Counted from the stretch's first letter, positions 12,134 through 22,378 are shown. The stretch is DNA of 64,000 bases from Leptodactylus fallax (GCA_947044405.1 CAMRHE010000207.1:568001-632000), one strand, 5' to 3'. Numbers and translations are program-made. Notes: generated by a model not told the origin, from the sequence alone.

Positions 12134-13222
12134 ATGACTGAGCAAAGTGACATTGTGCCATCTGTTTCTAGTGATCCAGCAGTGCCCATGGCGAGCAGCC
12201 TACCATTCTCCATGCCATTTTACCCTGGCGCACCATGGCTGCCGCGCTACAAAGGGGAGGCGCATACCCTCAGGGACTTTCGTGAGAAGATGCTGTCTCT
12301 CTTCCAGTTCTATCCTCTGAATACAGAACAGCAGATACAGATCCTGCTGGGCCAGCTTCAGGGTGCTGCAGCTAGGGAGGTCAAATCCTGGCCTGCCTCT
12401 GACAAAAGAACCCCTGGGCAAATTCTGGACAAACTCCATGTGAACTTTGACGTGCGATCTGTCTCCAAGGTAAAGATGCGCTTCTTTTCCAGACGACAAC
12501 TACCTGGTGAGACCCTGCGGGACTATGCTTTATCCCTCCAAGAGGCGTTCAGAGCTGTGGTGCAAGTGGATCCATGTGAAAATGTGGACTCTGATAAAAT
12601 CTTGCTTGACCGCTTCATAGAAGGGGCGGGTACCACATTGCTCCAGAGTCAGTTGCAAATGCTTGCTGCACAATATCCCAGCATCACGTTTTCTGACTTC
12701 AAGGTCCTTGCCATCCAGGTCTTGGGAAAGGAGCAGCCCCAGCCGAGCCCAGTCATCTGTGCTCCCTCACCTGGACCCTCAACAAGCATCGCTCCAGTTG
12801 TCCTGCCACTACCTCTGGGTACCTCACCTGCTGCCCAAACTGCGCAGACTACACCAGCAGACTCCAGAGATGACCTTCTGGCCCGAGTGGATCATCTGAC
12901 CCGTGCCATGGAACAGATCACCATCCGTCTAGATCGTCTGACCCAGCCGTCTTCATCGTCCAGTGATCCTTTGCGAAGTCTCAACATCTCACCTGAGTCG
13001 CCACCCAGACGTCCGTCTTCAGTGAAACCTCCGCAGAGTGAGAGGCCATACTGTACCTATTGCCATAGATATGGACACACCAGGCCTCAGTGTTTTCAGT
13101 TAAAAGGGCCACCCCCGAGGCAGCGGGCCGCCCCTCGGGAGGAAAGAAGAAGGGCCCAGGTGAATCTTCAGTGCCATTGTCACGCTTCGTCTCAGCCTGC
13201 CCACACATCACAATCCGGGTGA
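12134..13222 (+). CDS. gag: Gag polyprotein of Ty3/gypsy element
   Basis: A 362-residue protein that would form the capsid and nucleocapsid of the retrotransposon particle. The start is the first ATG after the leader. Residues about 30-200 (AREVKSWPASD, DYALSLQEAFRAVV) look like the helical retrotransposon Gag core. A Pro/Ser-rich linker follows, then a short amphipathic, probably coiled-coil stretch near 246-271. A CCHC zinc knuckle sits at C307, C310, H315 and C320 (C-X2-C-X4-H-X4-C), expected to bind the element RNA. The last 130 nt overlap pol in the -1 frame, so the C-terminal 40 residues would be replaced by Pol in the frameshifted product. No internal stops, consistent with a young copy. 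Confidence 0.92.
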   Translation: MTEQSDIVPSVSSDPAVPMASSLPFSMPFYPGAPWLPRYKGEAHTLRDFREKMLSLFQFYPLNTEQQIQILLGQLQGAAAREVKSWPASDKRTPGQILDKLHVNFDVRSVSKVKMRFFSRRQLPGETLRDYALSLQEAFRAVVQVDPCENVDSDKILLDRFIEGAGTTLLQSQLQMLAAQYPSITFSDFKVLAIQVLGKEQPQPSPVICAPSPGPSTSIAPVVLPLPLGTSPAAQTAQTTPADSRDDLLARVDHLTRAMEQITIRLDRLTQPSSSSSDPLRSLNISPESPPRRPSSVKPPQSERPYCTYCHRYGHTRPQCFQLKGPPPRQRAAPREERRRAQVNLQCHCHASSQPAHTSQSG

Positions 13223-16200
13223 ACGGCGTCCCTCTGACAGCGTTGGTGGACACTGGATCTCAGGTAACAACCCTGCGCAAGCAGGTGTTCCTTGAACATT
13301 GGGACTTAGGTGTGTTGAATAGAACACCTGACACATGGATAAATCTGTGTGCCAGCAATGGACAGCCCATACCACAGCAGGGTTATTGGGAACCCACTAT
13401 CCAGATTGGGGACTTGAAACTGCCTAGACAGGGTGTAATTGTCACTGATGTAGAGGATGATAGGTTTGCAGTTGTAATATTAGGCATGAATGTTTTACGC
13501 CATTGCTTTGCAGAAGTGTTGGATGCCTTGCATGCCTCTCTCCTTACAGCTTCTCCCAGTGACCAGCAGAACATTCAGCGGGCCATTCGTGTACTCAATG
13601 CCCAGCACAAGTTCGCCAACAAACAAGGTGAAATTGGTCGAGTCCGGATCCAAGATACCCGTCCAGTAACCCTACAGCCTGGAACAGAAACTATGGTGTG
13701 GTGCCGTGCCCATCCGGGTATAGAAAATCAGGACTACGAGGCCTTGCTACAACCCATACAGGTAGATGGCCAACCACTTGTCATGGCTGCCCGCAGCCTT
13801 GTTACAGTTTCCAATGGACGTGTTCCTGTCCGCTTAGTCAACTTGGGCGATGCTCCCGTGAACCTCCACAAGTTCCACTCTGTGGCCCTGCTACACCGGT
13901 TAGCACCAGAAGACATTCTCTCTGGTGATTCTACCGCCACACAGCGTTCCACCCAAGCTGCTGAGAACATTCAGAATGGAGCCACGAAGTCCTGGTGGGA
14001 TGAATTGAACGTGGGAGACGCCAATACCCCTATAGAGCACATCAATGGGGTTCGCAATGTGGCCAAGCGTTACCAACAGGCATTCAGCAAACACCCATTG
14101 GACTTTGGTAAGACCACGACCATACAACATCGCATTCTGACTGGCGACCACCATCCAATCAAGGAGCGTCACCGTCCAATACCACCCACGATGTACCAAC
14201 CGGTGAAAAAGTTGATCCGAGAGATGCGAGGTGCTGATGTCATCCGGGAGAGTAACAGCCCCTGGGCAGCCCCGCTAGTCCTTGTCAAGAAGAAAGACGG
14301 AACCCTACGATTTTGTGTGGACTATCGTAAACTCAACAACGTCACGCACAAGGACGCATACCCATTGCCGCGGATTGAGGAATCTCTAACGGCTTTGGGA
14401 TCAGCTACCTGTTTCTCGACCCTGGACTTAACCAGTGGATACTGGCAAGTCCCTATGGCGCCTGAAGATCGTGAAAAGACTGCGTTTACGACCCCGATGG
14501 GACTCTTTGAATTCAATAGTATGCCATTTGGGCTATGTAATGCCCCAGCCACATTCCAACGGCTTATGGAGAGGTGCCTCGGCCATGAGAATTTCCAGAG
14601 TGTGCTACTGTACCTGGACGATGTTATTGTATTCTCCCGGACATACCAAGAACACCTTCGTCACCTGTCCGAGGTATTCAAGGTACTTATACAGCACGGC
14701 CTAAAGGTGAAGCCCTCCAAGTGCTACCTGTTGAAACCCCAAGTTCACTACCTTGGGCATGTCGTGAGCGCACAAGGCGTCCAACCTGATCCTGAAAAGA
14801 TCACTGCAGTCCAGAACTGGCGAAGACCAACTACCGTCAAAGAAGTCCGAAGCTTCCTTGGATTCGCAGGTTACTACCGGCGTTTCATACCACACTTCGC
14901 CCAAGTAGCCGAGCCTCTGAACGAGTTGTTGCGCGGTTGTCCCAGAGAAAACTACAACCGAAAGCTTCCGGTAGACTGGACAGCGCGTCAAGAGGAAGCC
15001 TTTCAAGCGCTTAAAGCACTTCTGACGCAACCACCAATTCTAGCCTATCCCGACTACAGTCAGCCATTCCGCTTGTACACAGATGCAAGTCACCAAGGTT
15101 TGGGTGCAGTGTTGTCCCAGGTTCAGGACAACAAAGAGCGAGTCATCGCCTACGCCAGCAGGAGTCTGAGAGGCGCGGAGAAGAACGACCAGAACTATAG
15201 TTCTTTCAAACTCGAACTTCTGGCGCTTGTCTGGGCCGTGACAGAGAAGTTTAAAGACTACCTGGCTGCCACACCCTTTACCGTGTACACAGATAACAAT
15301 CCGTTGGCGCATCTGGACACTGCTCGACTGGGAGCCCTTGAACAACGGTGGGCCTCAAGACTCGCGAATTACAAGTTCTCTGTCAAGTATCGCAGTGGCA
15401 AGTCCAACGCTAACGCTGATGCACTCTCAAGGTTGCCTGTGGGAGAAGAACAACCCCGAGAAGACATCTGGGAAGAGGTGGAGATGCCACCATTCTACAA
15501 CAAGTTTGCCCAACAGGTTGCTATTGGTGTCCCTGTAGAAGGAGAATCTCTGGCAAAAACAGCTGCCGAATCCCTCCAGGAGCCATCTCTGTGGAAAACG
15601 TTCCAAGAAGAGAGCAGAGTTTTAGGAGAATTGTCAGATTTCCTGCTTACAGGAAGAATACCAACCCGTGTAAAGAGAGGTCTTCATGACGTGGAATTAA
15701 AACGCCTTTGGCGACAGAGGAAGCGCCTGTTTGTCCAACGAGGTCTTCTACATAGAAACACTCTTGATCCTGTCACAGGTGAAAGGCTTCATCAGATCCT
15801 CGTACCAAGAAGAGACGCACAGATGATACTTGAGGCGTATCATGACAGATCCGGTCACTTCGGGGTACAAAAGACCGAAGCTACCATCCGTCGTCGCTTC
15901 TATTGGGTTGGGATGAGGAGTGACATTGAGAGTTGGTGCCGAGAGTGTCCCGCCTGTAGTATCACCAAGGAAGGTCGAAGAGATCAGAAGGCCCCTCTAC
16001 ATCCAATTAAGACTCAAAAGCCGTGTGAAATTGTTGCTCTGGACCATGTGAAGTTGGGTCCCACACGTTCCGGCTACAGCTACGCTCTGACAATGGTGGA
16101 TCATTATTCCAAGTTCCTTGTCATCGTGCCTGTCAGAGATCTTACAGCAAGAACTACGGCTGAGACCTTCTACGCAGAGTTTGTCCGCCATTACGGTTGT

Positions 16201-16947
16201 CCTGAGCATATCCTCACCGACCGTGGATCGGCGTTTGAATCCCAATTGTTCCGTGAGCTGTGTCAGTTCCAAGACTGCAAGAAGTTGCGAACCACAGCGT
16301 ATCACCCTCAAGGGAATGGTATGTGCGAGAAGGCAAATCAAGTGATCATCGGCATGCTAAGAACAGCCGCAGTTACACCTGGTGTTGAGTGGCCTGAGCG
16401 TATCAAGGACTTGGCCTATATTTACAACAACACACCCCAAACATCTACGGGATATGCACCATTTTATCTAATGTTTGGAAGACAAGGTCAACTTCCTTCA
16501 GACTTAACCCTTGGTGTGAAGGTCCCTGACACCATCAATCCACTACTCATAACCGACTGGGTTGTTGAACACCGCCGACGTATGGAGGAAGCTAAAGAGA
16601 TAGTTGAAACGCGCATGGATGAGGTTCGTAGGAGACAACAGGAGGATTACAACCATCGCGCCCATGCAGCGCCCCTGAAAGTTGGCGACCGTGTATGGTT
16701 AAGGAATAACCATCGGAATGGGAAATTGGATCCATTCTGGGAGAAAGAACCATACAGTGTCATCTCCATACCATATCCTGAATCCGACGTGTATGAGATC
16801 TCTAAACCTAGGAGACAGCCCCAAGTAGTACACCGAAACCGTCTGAAGCTGTGCCTTAAAGAACTACCCACAGAGGTGCCCCCAGCTGAGACAACGAGTA
16901 CAGAGATCTTGTCACCTTCTGAAGCGAAAGAGAGACCCCCAAGGTAA
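13090..16947 (+). CDS. pol: Pol polyprotein of Ty3/gypsy element (C-terminal tail interrupted)
   Basis: Encodes the enzymes for element replication. Numbering is from 13090 (a GTG, not a real start; expression is probably by -1 frameshift from gag). Aspartic protease: DTGS at 54-57. Reverse transcriptase: catalytic Asp 446 in STLDLTSGYWQVP and YLDD at 508-511. RNase H: D665 (YTDASHQGLGAV), E709 and D735 (YTDNNP). Integrase: HHCC zinc finger with H918, H923, C953, C956; catalytic triad D985, D1044, E1080 with 35 residues between the last two; then a GPF-like module (DPFWEKEPYSVI). No chromodomain is visible. All catalytic residues are present. The frame stops at 16945-16947 where a G-run begins, and a typical Pol tail resumes in the same frame at about 17515-17691, so the true C-terminus has been displaced. 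Confidence 0.93.
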   Translation: MFSVKRATPEAAGRPSGGKKKGPGESSVPLSRFVSACPHITIRVNGVPLTALVDTGSQVTTLRKQVFLEHWDLGVLNRTPDTWINLCASNGQPIPQQGYWEPTIQIGDLKLPRQGVIVTDVEDDRFAVVILGMNVLRHCFAEVLDALHASLLTASPSDQQNIQRAIRVLNAQHKFANKQGEIGRVRIQDTRPVTLQPGTETMVWCRAHPGIENQDYEALLQPIQVDGQPLVMAARSLVTVSNGRVPVRLVNLGDAPVNLHKFHSVALLHRLAPEDILSGDSTATQRSTQAAENIQNGATKSWWDELNVGDANTPIEHINGVRNVAKRYQQAFSKHPLDFGKTTTIQHRILTGDHHPIKERHRPIPPTMYQPVKKLIREMRGADVIRESNSPWAAPLVLVKKKDGTLRFCVDYRKLNNVTHKDAYPLPRIEESLTALGSATCFSTLDLTSGYWQVPMAPEDREKTAFTTPMGLFEFNSMPFGLCNAPATFQRLMERCLGHENFQSVLLYLDDVIVFSRTYQEHLRHLSEVFKVLIQHGLKVKPSKCYLLKPQVHYLGHVVSAQGVQPDPEKITAVQNWRRPTTVKEVRSFLGFAGYYRRFIPHFAQVAEPLNELLRGCPRENYNRKLPVDWTARQEEAFQALKALLTQPPILAYPDYSQPFRLYTDASHQGLGAVLSQVQDNKERVIAYASRSLRGAEKNDQNYSSFKLELLALVWAVTEKFKDYLAATPFTVYTDNNPLAHLDTARLGALEQRWASRLANYKFSVKYRSGKSNANADALSRLPVGEEQPREDIWEEVEMPPFYNKFAQQVAIGVPVEGESLAKTAAESLQEPSLWKTFQEESRVLGELSDFLLTGRIPTRVKRGLHDVELKRLWRQRKRLFVQRGLLHRNTLDPVTGERLHQILVPRRDAQMILEAYHDRSGHFGVQKTEATIRRRFYWVGMRSDIESWCRECPACSITKEGRRDQKAPLHPIKTQKPCEIVALDHVKLGPTRSGYSYALTMVDHYSKFLVIVPVRDLTARTTAETFYAEFVRHYGCPEHILTDRGSAFESQLFRELCQFQDCKKLRTTAYHPQGNGMCEKANQVIIGMLRTAAVTPGVEWPERIKDLAYIYNNTPQTSTGYAPFYLMFGRQGQLPSDLTLGVKVPDTINPLLITDWVVEHRRRMEEAKEIVETRMDEVRRRQQEDYNHRAHAAPLKVGDRVWLRNNHRNGKLDPFWEKEPYSVISIPYPESDVYEISKPRRQPQVVHRNRLKLCLKELPTEVPPAETTSTEILSPSEAKERPPR
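13099..13105 (+). promoter_or_regulatory. Candidate -1 ribosomal frameshift site
   Basis: GTTAAAA sits in the gag phase as G TTA AAA, just after the zinc knuckle and inside the gag/pol overlap. The pol frame has its last stop at 13066-13068, no ATG before the protease, and lies at -1 to gag. Any slippage must occur between 13069 and 13222; this heptamer is the best match I see, though its first three bases are not identical as in the canonical pattern. Confidence 0.45.
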
Positions 16948-17514
16948 GGGGGGGGGGCCCCACCCCCCCCCCCCCGGGGGGGGGGGGGGGCCCCCACCAC
17001 CAAACCCCGGGGGCGCCCGGGGAGATTTGCGGGGTGGTTTATGGGACATAAGACCAGGAGAAAGAAAAGAATGGGAGTATAAATTTGCAAAACACACGCA
17101 ATGGCTTAATTCATGCCAGCTTCATGTCACACAGCAGAACCAGAACTGAACGCAATTCATGCCAGCCAAATCACACATGTGGACCTGGGGGCACACCCCC
17201 TGGCCGCAGCAAGAATACTGATCCCCCCGCCGCGCCCCACAAGTTTCCAGACTGTTTTTTTGCCCGGTGGTAAAAAACTCCCCTCTTATATTGGTTTTTT
17301 TTTAAAAAAACCAAAAAGGTTGGAAAACCAGGGGTTAAAAAATGTTTATTTTTGGTTTTTGTTTTACCCCATGGGGGGGGGGGGGGGGGGGGGCCCGTGA
17401 AAGTATATTAAAAAAAAAACTCAGTGAGGCTTTAAAAGGGATGGCCTGTTTTTTTTTCTTTTCCTTTTTTTTGATAGGGTGAAAAAGTAAAAAAATAAAA
17501 AAAATAAACTACTA
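16948..17514. other. Homopolymer-rich interruption of pol tail
   Basis: G- and C-runs fill 16949-17020 and a G-run covers about 17374-17394; 17245-17510 is full of stretched T, A and G runs. Between them (about 17030-17240) lies more ordinary sequence of unknown origin. It separates two parts of pol that are in the same frame. Either a sequencing or assembly artefact or a nested insertion; the runs favour an artefact. Confidence 0.6.
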
Positions 17515-17691
17515 CCATTTAGCTGTTATCCACCAATTGCTCTAGTGCAAGAGAACCCTTCGACAGATGATTTAATTGATTTCAGTGACTCTGTTCCTGA
17601 TTCAAATCTCGTTCCACTTAGGCGTTCTGAGCGTACCACAAAAGGCATACCTCCAACACGCTATAGTGATGCCATGGCTGTCCTTGGGTAA
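17515..17691 (+). pseudogene. Displaced C-terminal tail of Pol
   Basis: Open in the pol frame and ending at TAA 17689-17691. The last residues, including PLRRSERTTKGIPPTRYSDA and MAVLG, are of the kind that ends Pol in many vertebrate Ty3/gypsy elements (basic RRS(E/T)R, then PP.RY). It is therefore the original end of the polyprotein, now cut off from the rest. Confidence 0.75.
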
Positions 17692-18259
17692 AAGAGGTTA
17701 ACTGTCTCTGCTTCTGTATATATGTTATTCCTGCTCTGATTACATTAATGTTTTTCCTGTGTGTATATACAGTATATATATAATATCTTGCCATGTAATA
17801 TAGTATTTACATTTATATGCAACAATCCAAGCCATAGTGCCTGGCTCACCGAGCCAAGGAAATTCTGTTACCCCATTGCGGTATGGACATTCGTGCTAGA
17901 GTGCCTACTCTTCCTTACAGAAAGGACTGTTTATTATTTCTCAGAGAGACTCTCATGATAATGGACACTCACGAAATTTGTGCCAGAGAGCCTCTGGACC
18001 CATTTGCACTACTGTTGTTTCTATATGGACTGTCTGATGGTACCGCCAAAAGGTTCCATACGTCTGAGTTTAATTATCTTTCCGTTACCCTTCAGACTTC
18101 TCATGGACATTCCAGGACTATGCCGGGAGGTCTTACCTCAAGTTTCTAAGTATTATATTTTTCTAAACTTTTAGTGACATTTGCACTTTATTCATATTTA
18201 TTAACGTTATGTTACATTTCTCACCTTCACCCCAGCCCGTCGCCGAGGTCGGCTCAGTG
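17692..18259 (+). other. Retrotransposon 3' untranslated region
   Basis: About 570 bp between the pol tail and the polypurine tract. Only short open frames with no envelope features (no signal peptide plus transmembrane pair). No env gene. Confidence 0.65.
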
Positions 18260-18270
18260 AAAGAGGGGGA
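18260..18270 (+). other. Polypurine tract
   Basis: AAAGAGGGGGA ends 3 nt before the 3' LTR, the expected position for plus-strand priming. Confidence 0.8.
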
Positions 18271-18273
18271 GTA

Positions 18274-19441
18274 TGTGGCATCCCAGAGCTGGCTATGGCT
18301 GGGCTGAGGGTGATCTCTGTGCATTGTATTATTTCCTGTTGCTTCATAGCCTGTGTGACATAGCAGGGGGTCCTGAGTCTCACACAACACAGCGCCACCT
18401 AGTGAGCCTCACACATGCATTACACCTCCCATAGGATTGAAAAAAAAAAAAAAAAAAACAACAAAAAAAAAAAAAAAAGGGGGGGGTTGGATATTTTCTA
18501 TAGTAACCAAATGTCCAATGGGAGGACATCGCCTGGGAAAAGGGGAGGAGTCAGCTGATCACTGGGTCCCCATGGTAACACCCCTGCAGGAAGGTCCTGC
18601 GTGTGAGGAGTTAGAAGTGTGGAGTGTTAGGAGGAGGAGGTGAGGAGATAAGTGTGATGTCCTGTGAGTATAGTGCAGGAATCTCAAGTCCTAGACAGGC
18701 CCAGGAAGGTTGGAGAGCTGACATACTCCAGCTATTCAGAAGATCCTGTCCCCTGTCTGCCTAGCCATCGCCCTGAAGGAAGTCAAGCATCATTATCTTG
18801 TCAGCATGAGACTGTGGAGAGAACATTCTGGAACACGTGCTCCATAGCAAGTATCACAGGATCCAGGGGCCAAGGCCAGACCTGTGGAATATCCTGCCAC
18901 CCTGAATATTGCACCCCGAAACTCTGAGCTATCAGGACCACATAACGTGAGTGGGGAATATTATGTACTAGTATCATGGTGGGCATCCTCCTATGAGCCA
19001 AATAGGAGCCCAGACGCACCTTAGGGCTGTAACACTGAAGTATAAGGGGCTAGGAACACCTTTCATCAAGTCTACCCTGCACCCCAGGACTTTGCTGTGT
19101 CACCAGGCGTACCCCGTTGTTTTGTATTGAAGAAACTGTTTAAGCATTTGTGCCTCCACACCCATGGAAGTAAAAGTTCAACTTTACAACCGTTTCTGTG
19201 TCTGACTCTGCACCGACAACATCAGGGCGCCCCAAACACCACCAGTCGGCACAGTATAGGGGAAGCGCCCCGGGGGAACAATCACCACCAACATTTGTGC
19301 AGCCCCCTCATCACCGGTACCAGTGGTGGTAACGTGGGACAGCACCAGCGCTGCGCCCTCGTGCCCAGAGACCGTGACAAGTCTGCGCTGTTTGCACCCC
19401 GCAATCCCAACTGCAGCGTTACCTTCCATCTGGTCACCGCA
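18274..19441 (+). repeat. 3' LTR (1168 bp with insertion)
   Basis: Begins TGTGGCATCCC and ends GTCACCGCA, then ATTA. By eye it differs from the 5' LTR by 7 substitutions, one C deleted from a C-run, and 59 extra bases at 18441-18499. Confidence 0.93.
18441..18499. other. 59-bp A/G-run insertion in 3' LTR
   Basis: Absent from the 5' LTR. It is an A-run with two C interruptions, then a G-run and 'ttggatattttct'. Its composition matches the other suspect homopolymer blocks of this window. Confidence 0.75.
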
Positions 19442-19445
19442 ATTA

Positions 19446-20277
19446 CTTGAAGTTAAGTAAAGTTTGTAATGGCGCCCCCATTTACCATGTGCTATCCTTA
19501 ATAATGGATTCTTCTTATATTGTAGAGAGGTCTTTGGGTCCTTTCAGACTCCAGGGCGCAGTAGTTTTTGCTACCTCTGTACCCGCTATAGCTACTCACC
19601 TGTATTTTGCTACTCATAGCTAGTCAGCATACCATGATCCATGCCTAAGAGAACTCTGTGTGCTTTTTGTCATGGAGTGATACTACCAAAGGTGTAATTT
19701 GAAGCTCCTGGGCTGCAGTCCAAAACCTGTAATGGAGCCCCTACCTTGTGCCATTTAGAATGGTGGAATATTTTATGGACAAAGGGACCTTTGGGACTCC
19801 CTCGAGGCTCAGACCTCAGGAGCGATTTTACCAATGTTCCTATGCTACGCCACTGGTTACTGCCCACTTGGGTACTATACTCTTATTTGCTACACTAAAA
19901 GGGATTATATCTTTGAAATGACTGAACAGATTTGGATAAACAAAACACCAAAATGCTCAGAGTGACAGCACCTATCAGTTACCATGTGTCATTGGGCTTT
20001 TCAGATCTGGTCTTTTTGTAAACCTTCTCCTAGCCTGCCCATAAATGTTTCCATTACCCTATTGAGACCTGTTTCATGGGAAAGCATGCAACTCAGTCTA
20101 TACAAACTGTCAAATATACAGAGCCTTACAACCACAGTCTTTTCATTGGGGTTGTTGATATTGGTTGAGCAGGTCCATGTCTTGTTTCTATTAATAATAG
20201 GTCTTCAAAATCACTATCGCTAAATTTGAGATATGGGTGCAGCAAGAATGGGCAGGAAACATGTCTCCCTTTACACC
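19446..20277. other. Unrecognised non-coding sequence
   Basis: 3' flank of the retrotransposon. No gene or repeat recognised. Confidence 0.45.
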
Positions 20278-20280
20278 TTA

Positions 20281-20508
20281 TGCTAGGTTCACACATGAGT
20301 TGGGGTTACCGTTTTTCGGCTCCACTTTGGGACCCGAAAAACAGAAACCCAATCCAGTTAAAAAGCGGTTACAGATCACACGAGTGATGGGGTCCACTGG
20401 GTTTGCCCCCGGTTTCTGCCCGAAAAATGCGGACAGAAAATTCCTGTATTTTTCAAGTGGAATGGGGACTGGAATCCCTGAATGGTCATCACAGATGTGA
20501 ACCTAGCC
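20281..20508. mobile_element. Harbinger-like MITE (TTA duplication)
   Basis: Left end (T)GCTAGGTTCACAC, right end GTGAACCTAGCC, flanked by TTA at 20278-20280 and 20509-20511. The interior is partly self-complementary (accgtttttcggctcc, aaaaagcggtta). Non-coding. A 3-bp TWA duplication is typical of PIF/Harbinger. Confidence 0.75.
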
Positions 20509-20511
20509 TTA

Positions 20512-21136
20512 CTGCCACATCAGTCTTGTTTTTGTACAGAAACATTTTGATGGAGGTCTTCATTGGATAAATATAGAATAAGTACAGTGCTTGTCTGGAA
20601 AAACATAAAGTAAAAATGCAGCTTCAGAACAGTTGCCATTGTGAGAAGCGGCTGCTGTTTCTATCACTCGCTGGCTGAAAGCTTGTCGATGAAACCACCT
20701 TTAATTATACTGGTGTGTGAATCGTTCTGTCATCACAGCTCTTTGTTTTACACGAGCCCTGTACATAGTCCGCTTCACATTGTGTTAATCGCTTTACACG
20801 TGCTGAAAAACCATGTCTAACACCTCCTTTTGGATTACTCCCTTTTCTGAGATGTAGTATGTTAGTGTCCTCTTGTGTGGGCCGCAGTAAGTTTCATTAC
20901 ACACAGATCAAGCAGTGTGAAATAACAAAAATATCTGGAAACCATCCATAATAGAGATAGGAAGCAAGAGCTGGTTCCTCATGGTGGGAATTCATATGAT
21001 CGAAGTGGGATCAGATAATTGGAGGGGTCACGCTGAGCTCATGCTACCATCGCATCCGCTAGTATGAACGTGTGCTCAAAATTATTTACTTAATAAAAAA
21101 TGGAAATAATTTAAAGGCAGTCGACAACACCTTTCT
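20512..21136. other. Unrecognised non-coding sequence
   Basis: No gene or element that I can support. Confidence 0.45.
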
Positions 21137-21359
21137 CTACTCTAGACTACTGTGCATATATGAGTCTGTAAGAAAACGGCATGGATGGCACATGGACAGT
21201 ATCCATATGGCAACCATGTCCAACACAGACCCTACAAGGACTTATGATAATGCATGATAATGTCATGTGTATGGGTCCATAGCAAAAATGGTTCACTGTG
21301 TTATCTGTTAAAAACACGGCTAGCACACTGGCAAAGCACTTCATCTTGTGCATGGAGCC
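21137..21359. mobile_element. Harbinger-like MITE, decayed left end
   Basis: Contains 'catggatggcacatggacag' and ends CTTGTGCATGGAGCC followed by TTA, resembling the element at 45837-46112. Its right-hand TTA is also the left-hand TTA of the next MITE, so one inserted at the edge of the other. Confidence 0.5.
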
Positions 21360-21362
21360 TTA

Positions 21363-21662
21363 CCCCACATTCACACGACTGAGTTTCACGCGTGAAACTC
21401 AGTCCATGTGTTGGCTGGATTTACCGGCCTGAACAGTGTCAGGAGAGGGACTCCTAGCGGTATAGATATCTATGATGTTAGGAGTCCCTGCCTTCCAGTG
21501 ACATACTGTCCTGTAGTGATTATAGTATAGGACAGTATGTTGCTGGGAGGCAGAGACGCATAGCAGTATTGATATCTGTATTGCTAGGAGTTCTTCTCCC
21601 AACATACTGTTCAGGACGGTAAATACGGCCAACAGGTGAAAATCGGTTGTGTGAATGCGGGG
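21363..21662. mobile_element. Harbinger-like MITE (TTA duplication)
   Basis: Left end CCCCACATTCACACG, right end GTGTGAATGCGGGG, TTA on both sides (21360-21362, 21663-21665). The interior has mirrored 'ggactcctagcggtatagat' and 'atctgtattgctaggagttc' segments. Same family as 52045-52267. Confidence 0.8.
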
Positions 21663-21665
21663 TTA

Positions 21666-22132
21666 GGCTAACGAATTTGCCAGTGCCCAGTGGGTGGTCC
21701 TGCACACGGCAAGTGCTTAGGCTATCATCTGTAAATAATTTGCAGCTCCTCCTCATTTCTCTTGCTTGACTCCACCAGTTGATATCACTCTCCTCTCCAC
21801 TGAAGGTGCAGGTTGGAGAGTTCTGTGCATGTGCCAAGGAAAGTGATTTTGAACAGCACCCAGGAGGCTCACGGCGGGGATTAGGACCACCCACTGGGCA
21901 CTTGCAAATTTATTAGCATTTTGGATTCAGTTTGGTTTTCTCAGTAGTTACACCTCTATTCAAGTCCATGAAGTTATGTTTGCAGATCTGTTTCAGACCA
22001 CTAGAGGGTACTGTATTTAGTTTACTGGTGAATGACAGACTTCCATTAATACTGTCCTGATAGGGGCAATATCAAAGCTATGGCAGAAAGCTTCTCTGTT
22101 TCATCAAAAGCTTTATTTAAAGGGGATGTGTC
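21666..22132. other. Inverted-repeat sequence and unrecognised DNA
   Basis: About 21665-21915 has mirrored ends ('cagtgcccagtgggtggtcc' and 'ggaccacccactgggcactt'), a probable fold-back element. The remainder is unrecognised. Confidence 0.5.
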
Positions 22133-22135
22133 TTA

Positions 22136-22369
22136 GGCTAAGCCCACACTTGGTGGAAATGCAATGGTTTTGGCTGTTGCAGAAACGTAGCAGGCAGAAG
22201 GACTGCAATTTCTAGCACCAGCAAAAAGCGCGACATGTTAATCTTACCTGTGGAAACCCTGCGCATTTCCAATAGATTTATGGTGTGGGCAAGATAAAAT
22301 TGAATTATGCAGCAGAAAAGCAGTGAAAAACAGATTTTTTCTACTGCAGTTCCACATATGGCCTTAGCC
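22136..22369. mobile_element. Harbinger-like MITE
   Basis: Left GGCTAAGCCCACAC, right CCACATATGGCCTTAGCC; flanks TTA and TCA, a mutated duplication. First of a close run of similar elements. Confidence 0.6.
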
Positions 22370-22378
22370 TCAGACTAA

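Larger units (their letters stand above)
10256..19445 (+). mobile_element. Full-length Ty3/gypsy LTR retrotransposon
   Basis: LTRs at 10260-11369 and 18274-19441 start TG and end CA and are flanked by the same 4 bp, ATTA (10256-10259 and 19442-19445). Internal order is primer-binding site, gag, pol with protease, reverse transcriptase, RNase H and integrase, then polypurine tract. This order (RT before integrase) defines Ty3/gypsy rather than Ty1/copia. No envelope frame is seen. The two LTRs differ by 7 substitutions, one single-base indel and one 59-bp insertion, so the insertion is recent. gag is open throughout and pol is open until an interruption at its C-terminal tail. Confidence 0.95.

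Noticed and set aside
16647..17090. Minus-strand frame with proline/glycine runs
   Set aside because: Antisense to pol plus the G/C-run block.
17883..18149. Possible env-like frame downstream of pol
   Set aside because: Only 88 residues, no signal peptide or membrane anchor, and a competing frame overlaps it.
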